Assembly: GCA_949317995.1 (NCBI GenBank)
Contig: OX439046.1
Coordinates: forward strand, 77,726,934-77,790,933
From: Acholoe squamosa
Lineage: Eukaryota; Annelida; Polychaeta; Phyllodocida; Polynoidae
Length of the DNA stretch: 64,000 nucleotides
Reading direction: 5' to 3'
In this document: piece by piece, positions 21,726-29,209 of the stretch
Layout of the letters: the number at the start of each line of letters is the position of its first letter
How positions within the stretch are numbered: the first letter of the stretch is position 1
Translations under genes and position numbers: made by a program
Notes under the pieces: model-generated
What the model was told of the DNA's origin: nothing
Databases searched by the model: none
What the model saw: only the letters and a program-made list of their open reading frames with translations

Positions 21726-22382
21726 ATGGCTAACTTTTGTCCTTTGCCTTTGTCTTTGACCGTAGGTCACAAAAGGCGTCAGGAGGTGTTTATTTCAGAC
21801 ATCAGGAGGGGTGTAGAAGAAGGTAAGGTGTGGGCTGTGTGGAAATTCTGTCCTGAAAATTTGAACAGGGATCTTTACATCCCTCCTAACTGTAACTTCA
21901 AACAATGCTTTTTGCACAACCAAACCACTGCATTGGTTCCTGGTGGACCCTCTGTGAAAAAACTTATTTCAGAAAATGGGGAAAGTGTTTTTTCAGGTGT
22001 TCTTTTGGGACATGGTGCCATGGTACACTTAATGTCTAGACATTCCATTTCCTCTGGAAGTTCAAAGAAATTCATTTCAGACAGGCAAAAACCCTTTTTT
22101 CTAAGGGATCAACCTTTGGGTGGAGGGCCTGGTAATTCAGTTTTCATCGATTCTACTATGGTGAAGGCTTTAATTAAAGCCACTTTACTTCACCCAGACA
22201 AAATTACACACTCTTTAGGTTCAAAAATTTTCTATGAAAGAGGATTCAGGACAGAGATTGGCCACAATTACCATGGATGCTGTCATGTTGTGAGAGTTAT
22301 TACTGAAATAACTGCCTCCCATGAAAAAGGTCAGCTGAAGGTGGTAACAGCCTACCCCGTATCTAATTTTTGGTCCTCCTAA
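21726..22382 (+). CDS. Polinton cargo protein, possible EndoU-like fold
   Basis: A 218-residue protein starting M-A-N-F-C-P-L and followed immediately by AATAAA. There is no signal peptide or membrane helix. The last third contains G-H-N-Y-H-G-C, V-V-R-V and K-V-V-T-A-Y-P-V. That arrangement of His residues followed by a strand ending T-[AF]-[YF]-P recalls bacterial EndoU-type ribonuclease domains, and another His-rich patch (V-H-L-M-S-R-H-S) lies upstream. The similarity was noticed by eye and is weak. The protein could equally be an unrelated family. It is first in the rightward block, ahead of the death-fold genes. Confidence 0.65.
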   Translation: MANFCPLPLSLTVGHKRRQEVFISDIRRGVEEGKVWAVWKFCPENLNRDLYIPPNCNFKQCFLHNQTTALVPGGPSVKKLISENGESVFSGVLLGHGAMVHLMSRHSISSGSSKKFISDRQKPFFLRDQPLGGGPGNSVFIDSTMVKALIKATLLHPDKITHSLGSKIFYERGFRTEIGHNYHGCCHVVRVITEITASHEKGQLKVVTAYPVSNFWSS

Positions 22383-22618
22383 TAAAACTGAACAAAAAAT
22401 AAACGATGATCCTCCGGGTAAGGCCCCTGGGCCAAACCCACCCTTCCACATGTTTTCCCCTCTTTTCAGAACGCTCAGGCACTGACCCTGACGTTTGTTT
22501 CGTCCTTGAGCAATAAATCATTTCAGGAAATTGCGATAAGGAAAGACTGACAGGTTTCCTATAAAGGTTAAACGGGGACTAAACCATCGTTATTTGACAC
22601 AACAACCTTCGACCTACT

Positions 22619-23242
22619 ATGTCGCGTTACTCCCTGCAGCGTGTATTAGAACAACGTCACCCCGACGACACTCAAGTTCTGACATATGTGAGGGAAAGAA
22701 ATGAAATTATATGTTGCTCTTCTATTTGTTTCAGGTACGTGTGCAAATACTTGAAAGAATGTGTTCTTCACCGGAAAAAATTATACTTAGTTTTTTCTTC
22801 AGTGCAATCAAGTTTTACATCCAAAGACAGAAAAACCTTGAGGAAAATGGTTTTGAGTCATAACTTGTCGAAATTTTCAGCGGTGGAAACCTTGGGTTAT
22901 GCCCTGAAGCATGGAAGAAAGGGAAAAGGCCCACTGAAAAACCCCTTCCATGTGGAAGCATTGAAAGCGGCAGAAGAGCATCACGCCAAAGAAAATCCCC
23001 GCCTACTTAACCAGCGTCTTCATTTCTTCATGTCTATTTTGGAACTTCTAGCTGAGTGCTTAGAAACCAAAACTTTGTTTTCCTCCTGCCCCATATTTCA
23101 CATCCCATCATCGTCCCTGGATCGTTTCAGTGTAGAGGAGAAAGAAAAAGTTTGGTTTTATCTGGCTATGTGGTGCACCCAGCTTATCTCCCTTACTCAC
23201 TGTTTTCACCACAATCAGCTCGCTTTACACTCAACGTCATAA
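22619..23242 (+). CDS. Polinton cargo protein, possible death-effector-like fold
   Basis: A 207-residue, probably all-helical protein. Around residues 53-105 the pattern L-Y-L-V-F-S-S-V-Q-S-S-F-T-S-K-D...L-R-K-M, then A-V-E-T-L-G-Y-A-L, resembles the helix 1-2 and helix 4-5 region of death-effector domains, such as the F-A-D-D type L-x-x-V-S-S-x-L-S-S-x-E-L. The C-terminal half is hydrophobic helix text without a named match. The next gene is a clear death-domain protein, which makes a link to cell-death signalling more plausible. Domain call is tentative; the existence of the gene is better supported. Confidence 0.6.
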   Translation: MSRYSLQRVLEQRHPDDTQVLTYVRERNEIICCSSICFRYVCKYLKECVLHRKKLYLVFSSVQSSFTSKDRKTLRKMVLSHNLSKFSAVETLGYALKHGRKGKGPLKNPFHVEALKAAEEHHAKENPRLLNQRLHFFMSILELLAECLETKTLFSSCPIFHIPSSSLDRFSVEEKEKVWFYLAMWCTQLISLTHCFHHNQLALHSTS

Positions 23243-23330
23243 CAAATTTAAACGAACGAAGAACGATGTAACATGCTTACCTAAAGAGGGGGAAGGGAAC
23301 GGGAGAGATATATAGAATAGGATAGAATAG

Positions 23331-23585
23331 GGTAGGATAAAATAGGGTAGGGTAGGGTAGGGTAGGGTAGGGTAGGGTAGGAAAGGGTGGGGTTGGGTTT
23401 AAAAAACTATGGGGTGGGGGGGTGGGGGCACCCCTCAAGTATGGGGGGTTTGGGGCTTGTTGGCCCGGGCTGGCCGCCCAAAATAACCCACCTAACCCAC
23501 CCACCCACCTACCCACCCACCTAAACCACCTACCCACCTACCCTACCCTACCCTACCCTACCCTACCCTACCCTACCCTACCCTA
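23331..23585. repeat. Inverted GGGTA / CCCTA pentamer tracts
   Basis: A run of GGGTA pentamers (about 23331-23391) is mirrored by a run of CCCTA pentamers (about 23541-23585). About 150 bp of C-rich and G-rich text, including ACCCACCC words, lies between them. The two arms can pair into a long hairpin, and the G-rich arm suits G-quadruplex formation. The tract lies between two cargo genes of the Polinton. The minus-strand open frame across it is a low-complexity artefact. Confidence 0.85.
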
Positions 23586-23677
23586 TATAAGTTAACTGTA
23601 TGCTTTCTAGCCTGTCATAACCTGCCTGCCTTCCTACCTGCCTGCCTTACTTGCTCAACACTTTTTATTTGGACGCT

Positions 23678-24307
23678 ATGGAGTTTCACCTTTCGGACGA
23701 GTTGTTATTCAAGGTCAGTGAAAAAATATCTGAAAAAGACTACCCTCGATTAGGAGTTTACTTAGGACTTAGACTAAGTTTAATGGATTACATGGAAAAA
23801 ATACCGTCTCTTCGTTCTATGGGGAGAGAAATGCTTATTTCATGGAGTAGAAAGAACGTGCGTTGCAAGTGGATGGTATTGAGACATGCATTAAGTGACA
23901 TAGGTCGTTACGATCTAACTGATTATTGTAGATGGTACATGGGATATTACAACGTAGTGGACCATTGTGAAATTCCTCCAGAACAGTGGAAAGTTGATAC
24001 TTTGTTCGTCAACCTGGCAGACAAGTTCGAAAAGCTTGACTGGAGGAAACTGGGAACTCAACTTGGAATGAGCGACCACGAGCTTAACCTGATATCCACC
24101 CCTGTTCCAGGGAAAAAAGGAGTCACAAATCCTGTGTTCGAAGTTCTGATGGTTTGGAAATATAGAGAAATATCTCATCCAAGCTGCCTAATAGCCAGTC
24201 TATACAACATGGGACTTTCTAATGTAGCTCTTTACGTGGAAGGTTTGAACAAGGGTTCTACTGGTTTAAAAGAGGACGAGGTTGCTCCTTTGGTCACTTT
24301 GGTCTAA
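23678..24307 (+). CDS. Tandem death-domain protein carried by the Polinton
   Basis: The first ATG is at 23678 (upstream open codons start only at TTG), giving 209 residues: M-E-F-H-L-S-D-E-L-L. Two death domains fill the protein. The first (about residues 6-84) has the hallmark end M-L-I-S-W-S-R...L-R-H-A-L-S-D-I-G-R-Y-D-L. The second (about 105-195) has L-A-D-K-F-E-K-L-D-W-R-K-L-G-T-Q-L-G-M-S-D-H-E-L...V-L-M-V-W...L-I-A-S-L-Y-N-M-G-L-S-N-V-A. No kinase, caspase or DNA-binding part is attached. In animals such modules assemble signalling platforms (FADD, MyD88, Pelle type), so an adaptor-like decoy acting on host apoptosis or innate signalling is the natural inference. It is not a Polinton core gene and was probably captured from an animal genome. 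Confidence 0.85.
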   Translation: MEFHLSDELLFKVSEKISEKDYPRLGVYLGLRLSLMDYMEKIPSLRSMGREMLISWSRKNVRCKWMVLRHALSDIGRYDLTDYCRWYMGYYNVVDHCEIPPEQWKVDTLFVNLADKFEKLDWRKLGTQLGMSDHELNLISTPVPGKKGVTNPVFEVLMVWKYREISHPSCLIASLYNMGLSNVALYVEGLNKGSTGLKEDEVAPLVTLV

Positions 24308-24320
24308 GATATCGTTCAAC

Positions 24321-25010
24321 ATGGATCACAAGGAAAAGGAGATCATTTTTGACCCACGTCTACAAAGCCCCTTCACAATGATCATAGCTGGACCTACTTC
24401 TTGTGGGAAAAGTCAACTTGTTTTCAAGTTGATTAAAGGTGTAGACGAGCTTGTTACTCCAAAAATACACGACATATACTACTGCTACAGTCAATGGCAA
24501 GATGGATTCGACGAAATGGTGAAGTTGGGGGTTAAGTTTAACAAAGGTCTTCTTTCAGAAGACTTTTTGTTCGAGGATGAAAGAGACGTGACTAAACATG
24601 GACTGGTCGTAATAGACGATCTCATGGATCCCGAGTACGTTCCCACCATAATGAAACTTTTCACTGTGGGCTCTCACCATCGCAGTTTAAGTGTAATTTT
24701 TGTTACTCAAAACTTGTTTTTCAACAATCCTGCCTTCAGAACCTTGAGCTTAAATGCACACTACCTAGTTGTTTTTAAAAACCCTAGAGACATGAGTCAG
24801 ATAGGGCACATCAGCAAACAGGCCTTTCCAGGACAGAAATCCTTTTTGACGGAGGTATATAACTCAGAAACCAAAGACAAGCATTCATACATCCTATTGG
24901 ACTTTAAGCAGAGCACACCTAACGAGCTTAGGGTAAGAAACAGCATAACAACTCCTTGGAACACCTTGGTTTTCATTCCTCGAGCTTCACCTTCGAAAAG
25001 AAAAAGATAG
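24321..25010 (+). CDS. Packaging ATPase (FtsK/HerA, A32-like)
   Basis: The frame is open from 24282, but the ATG at 24321 (M-D-H-K-E-K) avoids overlap with the previous gene, giving 229 residues. The Walker A loop A-G-P-T-S-C-G-K-S is at residues 23-31 and the Walker B strand G-L-V-V-I-D-D-L-M at about 94-102. An F-V-T-Q-N sensor-like segment follows near residue 137. The protein would pump the element's DNA into a capsid. Motifs and length fit the family in Polintons, adintoviruses and related viruses. It starts 13 bp after the death-domain gene and ends one base before the next gene. Confidence 0.95.
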   Translation: MDHKEKEIIFDPRLQSPFTMIIAGPTSCGKSQLVFKLIKGVDELVTPKIHDIYYCYSQWQDGFDEMVKLGVKFNKGLLSEDFLFEDERDVTKHGLVVIDDLMDPEYVPTIMKLFTVGSHHRSLSVIFVTQNLFFNNPAFRTLSLNAHYLVVFKNPRDMSQIGHISKQAFPGQKSFLTEVYNSETKDKHSYILLDFKQSTPNELRVRNSITTPWNTLVFIPRASPSKRKR

Positions 25011-25011
25011 A

Positions 25012-25377
25012 ATGGTGACCAAAAGATCTCCTTCTGGAGGAAAATTTAAAACAATTAGGAAACATTACCACTTGTTGAAACACATATCCAAGTGTTCCTC
25101 GGCAGAGTGTTCCCACATTATCAAAGGTCTCAGCGATGAGGTCATTAGGTTGATGAGTCAAATTTGCGTCAACGTAATGAACAAAAACCTGTTGCGTAAC
25201 GAGTCCGACGCAGTCAAACGTTTATCACCCTACAAGAAAGAACTCAAGTCAGTCACAAGGCACAAGGCTACCGTTAAGCAGAAGAGGAAAACCTTTGAGC
25301 AAAAGGGAGGATTTTTGGGAACCATTTTGGGCCTCGCCTTACCCCTGATAACAGGTCTCATAGGAGCACGTCGATAA
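25012..25377 (+). CDS. Small basic Polinton protein with hydrophobic C-terminal helix
   Basis: A 121-residue, Lys/Arg-rich protein. Core phrases H-Y-H-L-L-K-H-I, S-D-E-V-I, I-C-V-N-V-M-N and L-S-P-Y-K-K-E-L are followed by K-R-K-T-F-E-Q-K-G-G-F-L and a hydrophobic stretch L-G-L-A-L-P-L-I-T-G-L-I-G. From memory, a small protein with this layout recurs in animal Polintons next to the packaging ATPase; its role is not known to me. The basic body and hydrophobic end suit DNA condensation or membrane contact. It follows the ATPase after one base. Confidence 0.75.
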   Translation: MVTKRSPSGGKFKTIRKHYHLLKHISKCSSAECSHIIKGLSDEVIRLMSQICVNVMNKNLLRNESDAVKRLSPYKKELKSVTRHKATVKQKRKTFEQKGGFLGTILGLALPLITGLIGARR

Positions 25378-25384
25378 AAAAATC

Positions 25385-26341
25385 ATGTCTTATTCAAGGA
25401 TGGCCCTCGTAAGGGCGGATCTTGTTCCCCGAGAAAAAAAATCTTCTTTTGTTAGTACTTCCTCTCCTCCCCAGCCTGGACCTAGTGTTCAAGACCAGTA
25501 CTACAGCACTCAACTTTTAAGAGAAGGTTTAACTCCTGATTCCAGCCTGGTTCAAGTCCTGAACCACCTTCAGAGTAAAGCACATGAGGTGCTTAACTCT
25601 CCTAACCTCAAACTGAAGGAAAAGTTAAGGCAGTACAATCAACTTATGATAAAGTCGGGAATTTTAACTAAAAAAGCCAAGGCCTTAGGACAACGTAGGG
25701 AAGGTCCCTATTTTGGTCGAGCAGTAGGACAAGGTCCTGCAGGAGCAGCAGCAGCAGCAGCTGGGGGTGTAAACAATTCTTTAGAAGACACCGACGACGG
25801 CGACGATGATGCTGACCACACTTTCACAGAGACTAGAGACGATCCACCACTTCCTGATGATTCAGACGGAGACAGTGTAGACGAGTTCAAAGGGGAGGAA
25901 GGTTTTAAACCTCGTGCAAGAGACAACACAGAGGGTATGGACGCCGACATAAAAGAAAGAATACCTGCAAGTTACAGAACGACTGCAAAAAATCTATACA
26001 GAGAATTATCTCGTCACGGAAGTCAAATTTTGAATTGGAACAGAGATGGAGAAATATATGTTAACGGGGAACGTGTGCCTGGAACTGACATAACAGATTT
26101 GTTAGCTTTTGCTGCCCGACCAAAGTCTTTGAAAAAGGACCAACCTAAAGGAAGCCAGGTTTTCATGAGAGCAGTTAAAAGGCTGAACCCCACCTTAAAA
26201 TTTGTCAAAAACAAGTCGGCTTTTGCAGGGCACAGTCCTTCCTTTGCTGCCAGTCCCTTGAAAAGAGCTTCCCCTATAAAGAAGAGGAAAGTAAGTCAAA
26301 AAGGAACTGGACGTAAGTTTATATGGCGCACAAGGCTTTGA
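25385..26341 (+). CDS. Conserved Polinton protein (PY-like)
   Basis: A 318-residue protein. An N-terminal helical part (L-N-H-L-Q-S-K-A-H-E-V-L) is followed by an Ala-rich and acidic middle (D-D-G-D-D-D-A-D near residue 140). The folded block is R-I-P-A-S-Y-R-T-T-A-K-N-L-Y...I-L-N-W-N-R-D-G-E-I-Y-V-N-G-E-R-V-P-G-T-D-I (about residues 193-233), with a basic C terminus. The block W-N-x-x-G-E...Y-x-G-x-x-V-P-G-x-x-I is one I associate with an unnamed protein common in animal Polintons. A virion role is inferred from its place among capsid-type genes. Its last 19 bases overlap the integrase gene. Confidence 0.75.
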   Translation: MSYSRMALVRADLVPREKKSSFVSTSSPPQPGPSVQDQYYSTQLLREGLTPDSSLVQVLNHLQSKAHEVLNSPNLKLKEKLRQYNQLMIKSGILTKKAKALGQRREGPYFGRAVGQGPAGAAAAAAGGVNNSLEDTDDGDDDADHTFTETRDDPPLPDDSDGDSVDEFKGEEGFKPRARDNTEGMDADIKERIPASYRTTAKNLYRELSRHGSQILNWNRDGEIYVNGERVPGTDITDLLAFAARPKSLKKDQPKGSQVFMRAVKRLNPTLKFVKNKSAFAGHSPSFAASPLKRASPIKKRKVSQKGTGRKFIWRTRL

Positions 26342-27402
26342 AAAAAGATGTGCTCAGGTTTTACACAGATCCTAAACAACCTGGAAGTTTCACCAGCGTT
26401 TCTAAACTTCAACGTCATCACTTCAAGAAAACAAAGAAAAAAAACATAGAACAAGCTTTGGAAGATGTAGACGCTTACACCAGACACAAACCTTACAAGA
26501 GAAGATTTCCAAGAAGAAAAACACAAACATGGGGCATAGACAAACAGTGGCAACTTGACCTCATAGACATGCGAGAATTTTCAAAGGAAAACAAAGGATA
26601 CCAGTACATTCTAGCGGGAATAGATGTTTTTTCAAGGTATGGTTTTGGACAACCTGTGAAAAGTAAGAGAGCTGATGACGTGACAGAGGCTTTCAAAAAA
26701 ATGAGCAAAGAAAGAAAACCTCAACAAATTCAAACTGACAAGGGCAAAGAGTTTGTCAACAAAATTTTCAAAAAACACTGTGAAGATCAAAAAATCAATT
26801 TTTTCACAGGAGAGAACGACGACGTGAAGTGTGCCTTAGCCGAAAGATTCAACTCTACCTTACAAGGAAAAATGTGGAGATGTTTTTCTCATTTCAATAA
26901 CTACAAATGGGTTGACTTGCTGCCCGACTTGGTTAAGTCCTACAATTTGACTTACCACAAAGCCTTAGGAGCTGCCCCTTCAGACATAAATAAAGACAAC
27001 TCTGAAGTCTTGTTCTACAGGTTGTACGATCAACCTCAAAAGAAAAAAGTTCCTGTTCTTCAGTTGAAGAGAAAAAATCAAGTGCGAATGTTGAAAACAA
27101 AGAAAACATTTAACAGAGGGTACGAACCTAACTGGACTGAGGAAATATACACAGTCGACAACATTTCTCCCAAAGGGTACCACCTGAAAGATCTCCTTGG
27201 AGAAGAGATAAAAGGAAGCTTCTACGAACCTGAGGTCCAGAAGGTGCAAGTCCGTCACGGAAGACGCTACAACATAGAAAAAATAGTAAAATACAGAGGA
27301 AAAGGCAAGAAAAGAGAAGCCTTGATCAAGTGGAAGGGTTATGGAGACAAGTTTAACTCTTGGGAACCTGTCAAAAACATAAACAAATGGCGTTTACCTT
27401 AA
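26323..27402 (+). CDS. Polinton integrase (DDE) with chromodomain
   Basis: A 359-residue retroviral-type integrase. Catalytic residues sit in D-L-I-D-M (about residue 80), Q-T-D-K-G-K-E-F (about 140) and A-L-A-E-R-F-N-S (about 173), with 34 residues between the second Asp and the Glu, close to the usual 35. The C-terminal 50 residues form a chromodomain (Y-N-I-E-K-I-V...A-L-I-K-W-K-G-Y...N-S-W-E-P), often used to steer insertion to marked chromatin. It would cut and join the AG...CT ends and make the six-base target duplication seen here. Overlaps both neighbouring genes by a few bases. Confidence 0.96.
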   Translation: MAHKALKKDVLRFYTDPKQPGSFTSVSKLQRHHFKKTKKKNIEQALEDVDAYTRHKPYKRRFPRRKTQTWGIDKQWQLDLIDMREFSKENKGYQYILAGIDVFSRYGFGQPVKSKRADDVTEAFKKMSKERKPQQIQTDKGKEFVNKIFKKHCEDQKINFFTGENDDVKCALAERFNSTLQGKMWRCFSHFNNYKWVDLLPDLVKSYNLTYHKALGAAPSDINKDNSEVLFYRLYDQPQKKKVPVLQLKRKNQVRMLKTKKTFNRGYEPNWTEEIYTVDNISPKGYHLKDLLGEEIKGSFYEPEVQKVQVRHGRRYNIEKIVKYRGKGKKREALIKWKGYGDKFNSWEPVKNINKWRLP

Positions 27403-28724
27403 CTTTACCTAGTAACTCATCTATGAACGTTTTTCCTGACAACACTTTAACTAGTTACAATACAATTTTGGCAGAATACATTAACTCTCCTACTCAGTTA
27501 GAGTGTGCTCTTCAAGAAATAACCTGTCCTACCACGTGGTACAACGTCAAAGAAGAACCCATCCTCTTGGTACAGGGAGAAAACGACCTGACAAACAACC
27601 TCCGCTCTGTAGTAGCTTTATTGAACAAACGCAGAAGAGAATTTTTTCCTCTGGAAAAACCAGGAGCCCATAGTGTCTTCAGTAGAGCTTCAAGCTCTAC
27701 ATCAAATTTATCAGCCCAATCTGCTTTGAAGAGAGGAGTAAAAATAACAAAAAACCTACGTCATGTCAACCCTGTGGGATCGACTGAAACCATTCCTCCT
27801 GCTGGTCCTGCAAGTGAAAGTCCACCAACTCCTGCTGCTGCGACTGAGACGCCATCTGGAGGATTCACTTCTAACCAACCCACGCCAGAGAAGGAGGAAA
27901 AGGAAGAGGAGGAGGCTGAGGGGGAGCGTGACACGGCAGGCAGAGAGAAAAGGGAAATATCGTCGGCTGTGGCTGAAGTGATGTCTATGGATGACAGGGA
28001 AAAAAGGTCTCTTTCTTTTTTTGAAGAAAAGGCCGTCTTCACAGACTCTGCTAATGTTTCTCCGCTCTCTCCCAGTCAGTTACAGGCTGTGAAAATATGT
28101 ACACGCTTCAAGGAAATTAGCAGATACCTGTCTAAGTATTACTTCAAGGAAGGTAGTATCTACAATATGTTTGCCTTAGAAGGTGTGAACCTGGAAAGCA
28201 ACTCAGAGTTGATAGGATACTTGAACAGGACCATAAATAAACTACAGAGCATGTTGGTGAGAAAACTAAGAAACTACAGGAAAAACAACAAAGCCACCGT
28301 GTTTCACTACAACAAATACACAATGAAAAGTGTAGTTTCCTTGCCTCCTGGTGTGGTCATGCAACTCCCAGAAAACTTAGGGAAACAATTAGGTTTTGAC
28401 GGAAGTGTTTTCCTAAGTGGAAAGACACAAAGCCCCTACGTGGTAGACCTTCAGTTCAAAAGTCGATGTGCTTTCGTGTACTCTGACATAGTCAAGCACA
28501 GTCTTGTGGGTGATTCTAAAGCACCCCTTCTCAGGCAAATCAACATAAATCGCTACAACGGTGACATGCAGACCATAAGTTTCCAGAACTTGATATATCT
28601 GCCAGTCACTAAAACCACCTTCAGACAGATAGGGATATACTTAAGAGACAAGACTGGGGAACCTATACCATTTGAAAGCGGATCAGTGTCGGTGGTACTT
28701 GCCTTCAGACCTCTTCAAGGATAG
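27387..28724 (+). CDS. Minor capsid (penton-like) protein
   Basis: The first ATG at 27387 gives M-A-F-T-L-T-L-P-S-N-S-S (445 residues) and overlaps the integrase by 16 bases. The start L-P-S-N-S-S-M...F-P-D-N-T-L, then L-E-C-A-L-Q-E-I...T-W-Y-N-V, matches the beginning I know for the Polinton penton-like protein. A low-complexity Pro/Glu/Thr tract (about residues 130-200) is inserted before a beta-rich second half. It would form the capsid vertices. Family call from memory of the motif; the fold cannot be checked here. Confidence 0.8.
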   Translation: MAFTLTLPSNSSMNVFPDNTLTSYNTILAEYINSPTQLECALQEITCPTTWYNVKEEPILLVQGENDLTNNLRSVVALLNKRRREFFPLEKPGAHSVFSRASSSTSNLSAQSALKRGVKITKNLRHVNPVGSTETIPPAGPASESPPTPAAATETPSGGFTSNQPTPEKEEKEEEEAEGERDTAGREKREISSAVAEVMSMDDREKRSLSFFEEKAVFTDSANVSPLSPSQLQAVKICTRFKEISRYLSKYYFKEGSIYNMFALEGVNLESNSELIGYLNRTINKLQSMLVRKLRNYRKNNKATVFHYNKYTMKSVVSLPPGVVMQLPENLGKQLGFDGSVFLSGKTQSPYVVDLQFKSRCAFVYSDIVKHSLVGDSKAPLLRQININRYNGDMQTISFQNLIYLPVTKTTFRQIGIYLRDKTGEPIPFESGSVSVVLAFRPLQG

Positions 28725-28736
28725 GAGTATATTACC

Positions 28737-29207
28737 ATGCTTCACTACTATGGAACACCTCCATACCTGGCCCCTAGGGGTCAGTACGCTGAATACTACA
28801 GAAAATCACAGTTTGGGAACGGTGCTTTACCAGCGTACGGTGGCAGGGGCAGACAAAGAGGGCACAGACTTGGTTCGTTAATAGGTGGTTTACTGAGAGG
28901 AGCTGTTCCCCTCTTAAGTAAAATAGGACGCTCGGCTGCCAAATCTGCAGGCAAAGCCTTGCTTACTACAGGAGCTGGAGTCTTGTCCGACGTGGTAACA
29001 GGAAAAGGCTTCAAGAAAAGTGTAGTTAGGAGAAGTAAAGCTACAGGGAAGAACTTACTCAAAAGGGCTGCTTCTTCTGCTCAAGGATACATAAAAGGTA
29101 CATCTGAACCTCCTCCAGTCAAACGACGAGCAACCGGCAAGCGCGGAGGACGTAAGGGGCAACGCGGCAGAGGCAGAGGACAAGCTAGAGGAAGGACCTT
29201 GTTCTAG
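28737..29207 (+). CDS. pVI-like minor virion protein
   Basis: A 156-residue, strongly basic protein. A Tyr/Gly/Pro-rich start (Y-Y-G-T-P-P-Y) leads to the typical block H-R-L-G-S-L-I-G-G-L-L-R-G-A-V-P-L-L (about residues 43-60), an amphipathic helix, then Ala/Lys/Gly repeats and an Arg/Gly-rich tail R-G-G-R-K-G-Q-R-G-R-G-R-G. Adenovirus pVI and the Polinton counterpart have this layout and are thought to disrupt membranes or bind DNA inside the capsid. It lies between the penton-like gene and the major capsid gene, as in related elements. Confidence 0.82.
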   Translation: MLHYYGTPPYLAPRGQYAEYYRKSQFGNGALPAYGGRGRQRGHRLGSLIGGLLRGAVPLLSKIGRSAAKSAGKALLTTGAGVLSDVVTGKGFKKSVVRRSKATGKNLLKRAASSAQGYIKGTSEPPPVKRRATGKRGGRKGQRGRGRGQARGRTLF

Positions 29208-29209
29208 TC

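Noticed and set aside
23277-23537. Minus-strand open frame of 86 residues across the GGGTA tract
   Set aside because: Repetitive Pro/Leu/Tyr and Gly/Trp text comes only from the pentamer repeats. There is no start context or domain.
23331-23585. Telomere-like repeat
   Set aside because: The unit is a pentamer (GGGTA), not the TTAGGG of most animals. The tract is internal, with mirrored arms inside a Polinton.
25708-25950. Minus-strand frame inside the conserved Polinton gene
   Set aside because: Shadow of the acidic and Ala-rich part of the plus-strand gene, which is conserved in type and fits the operon-like layout.
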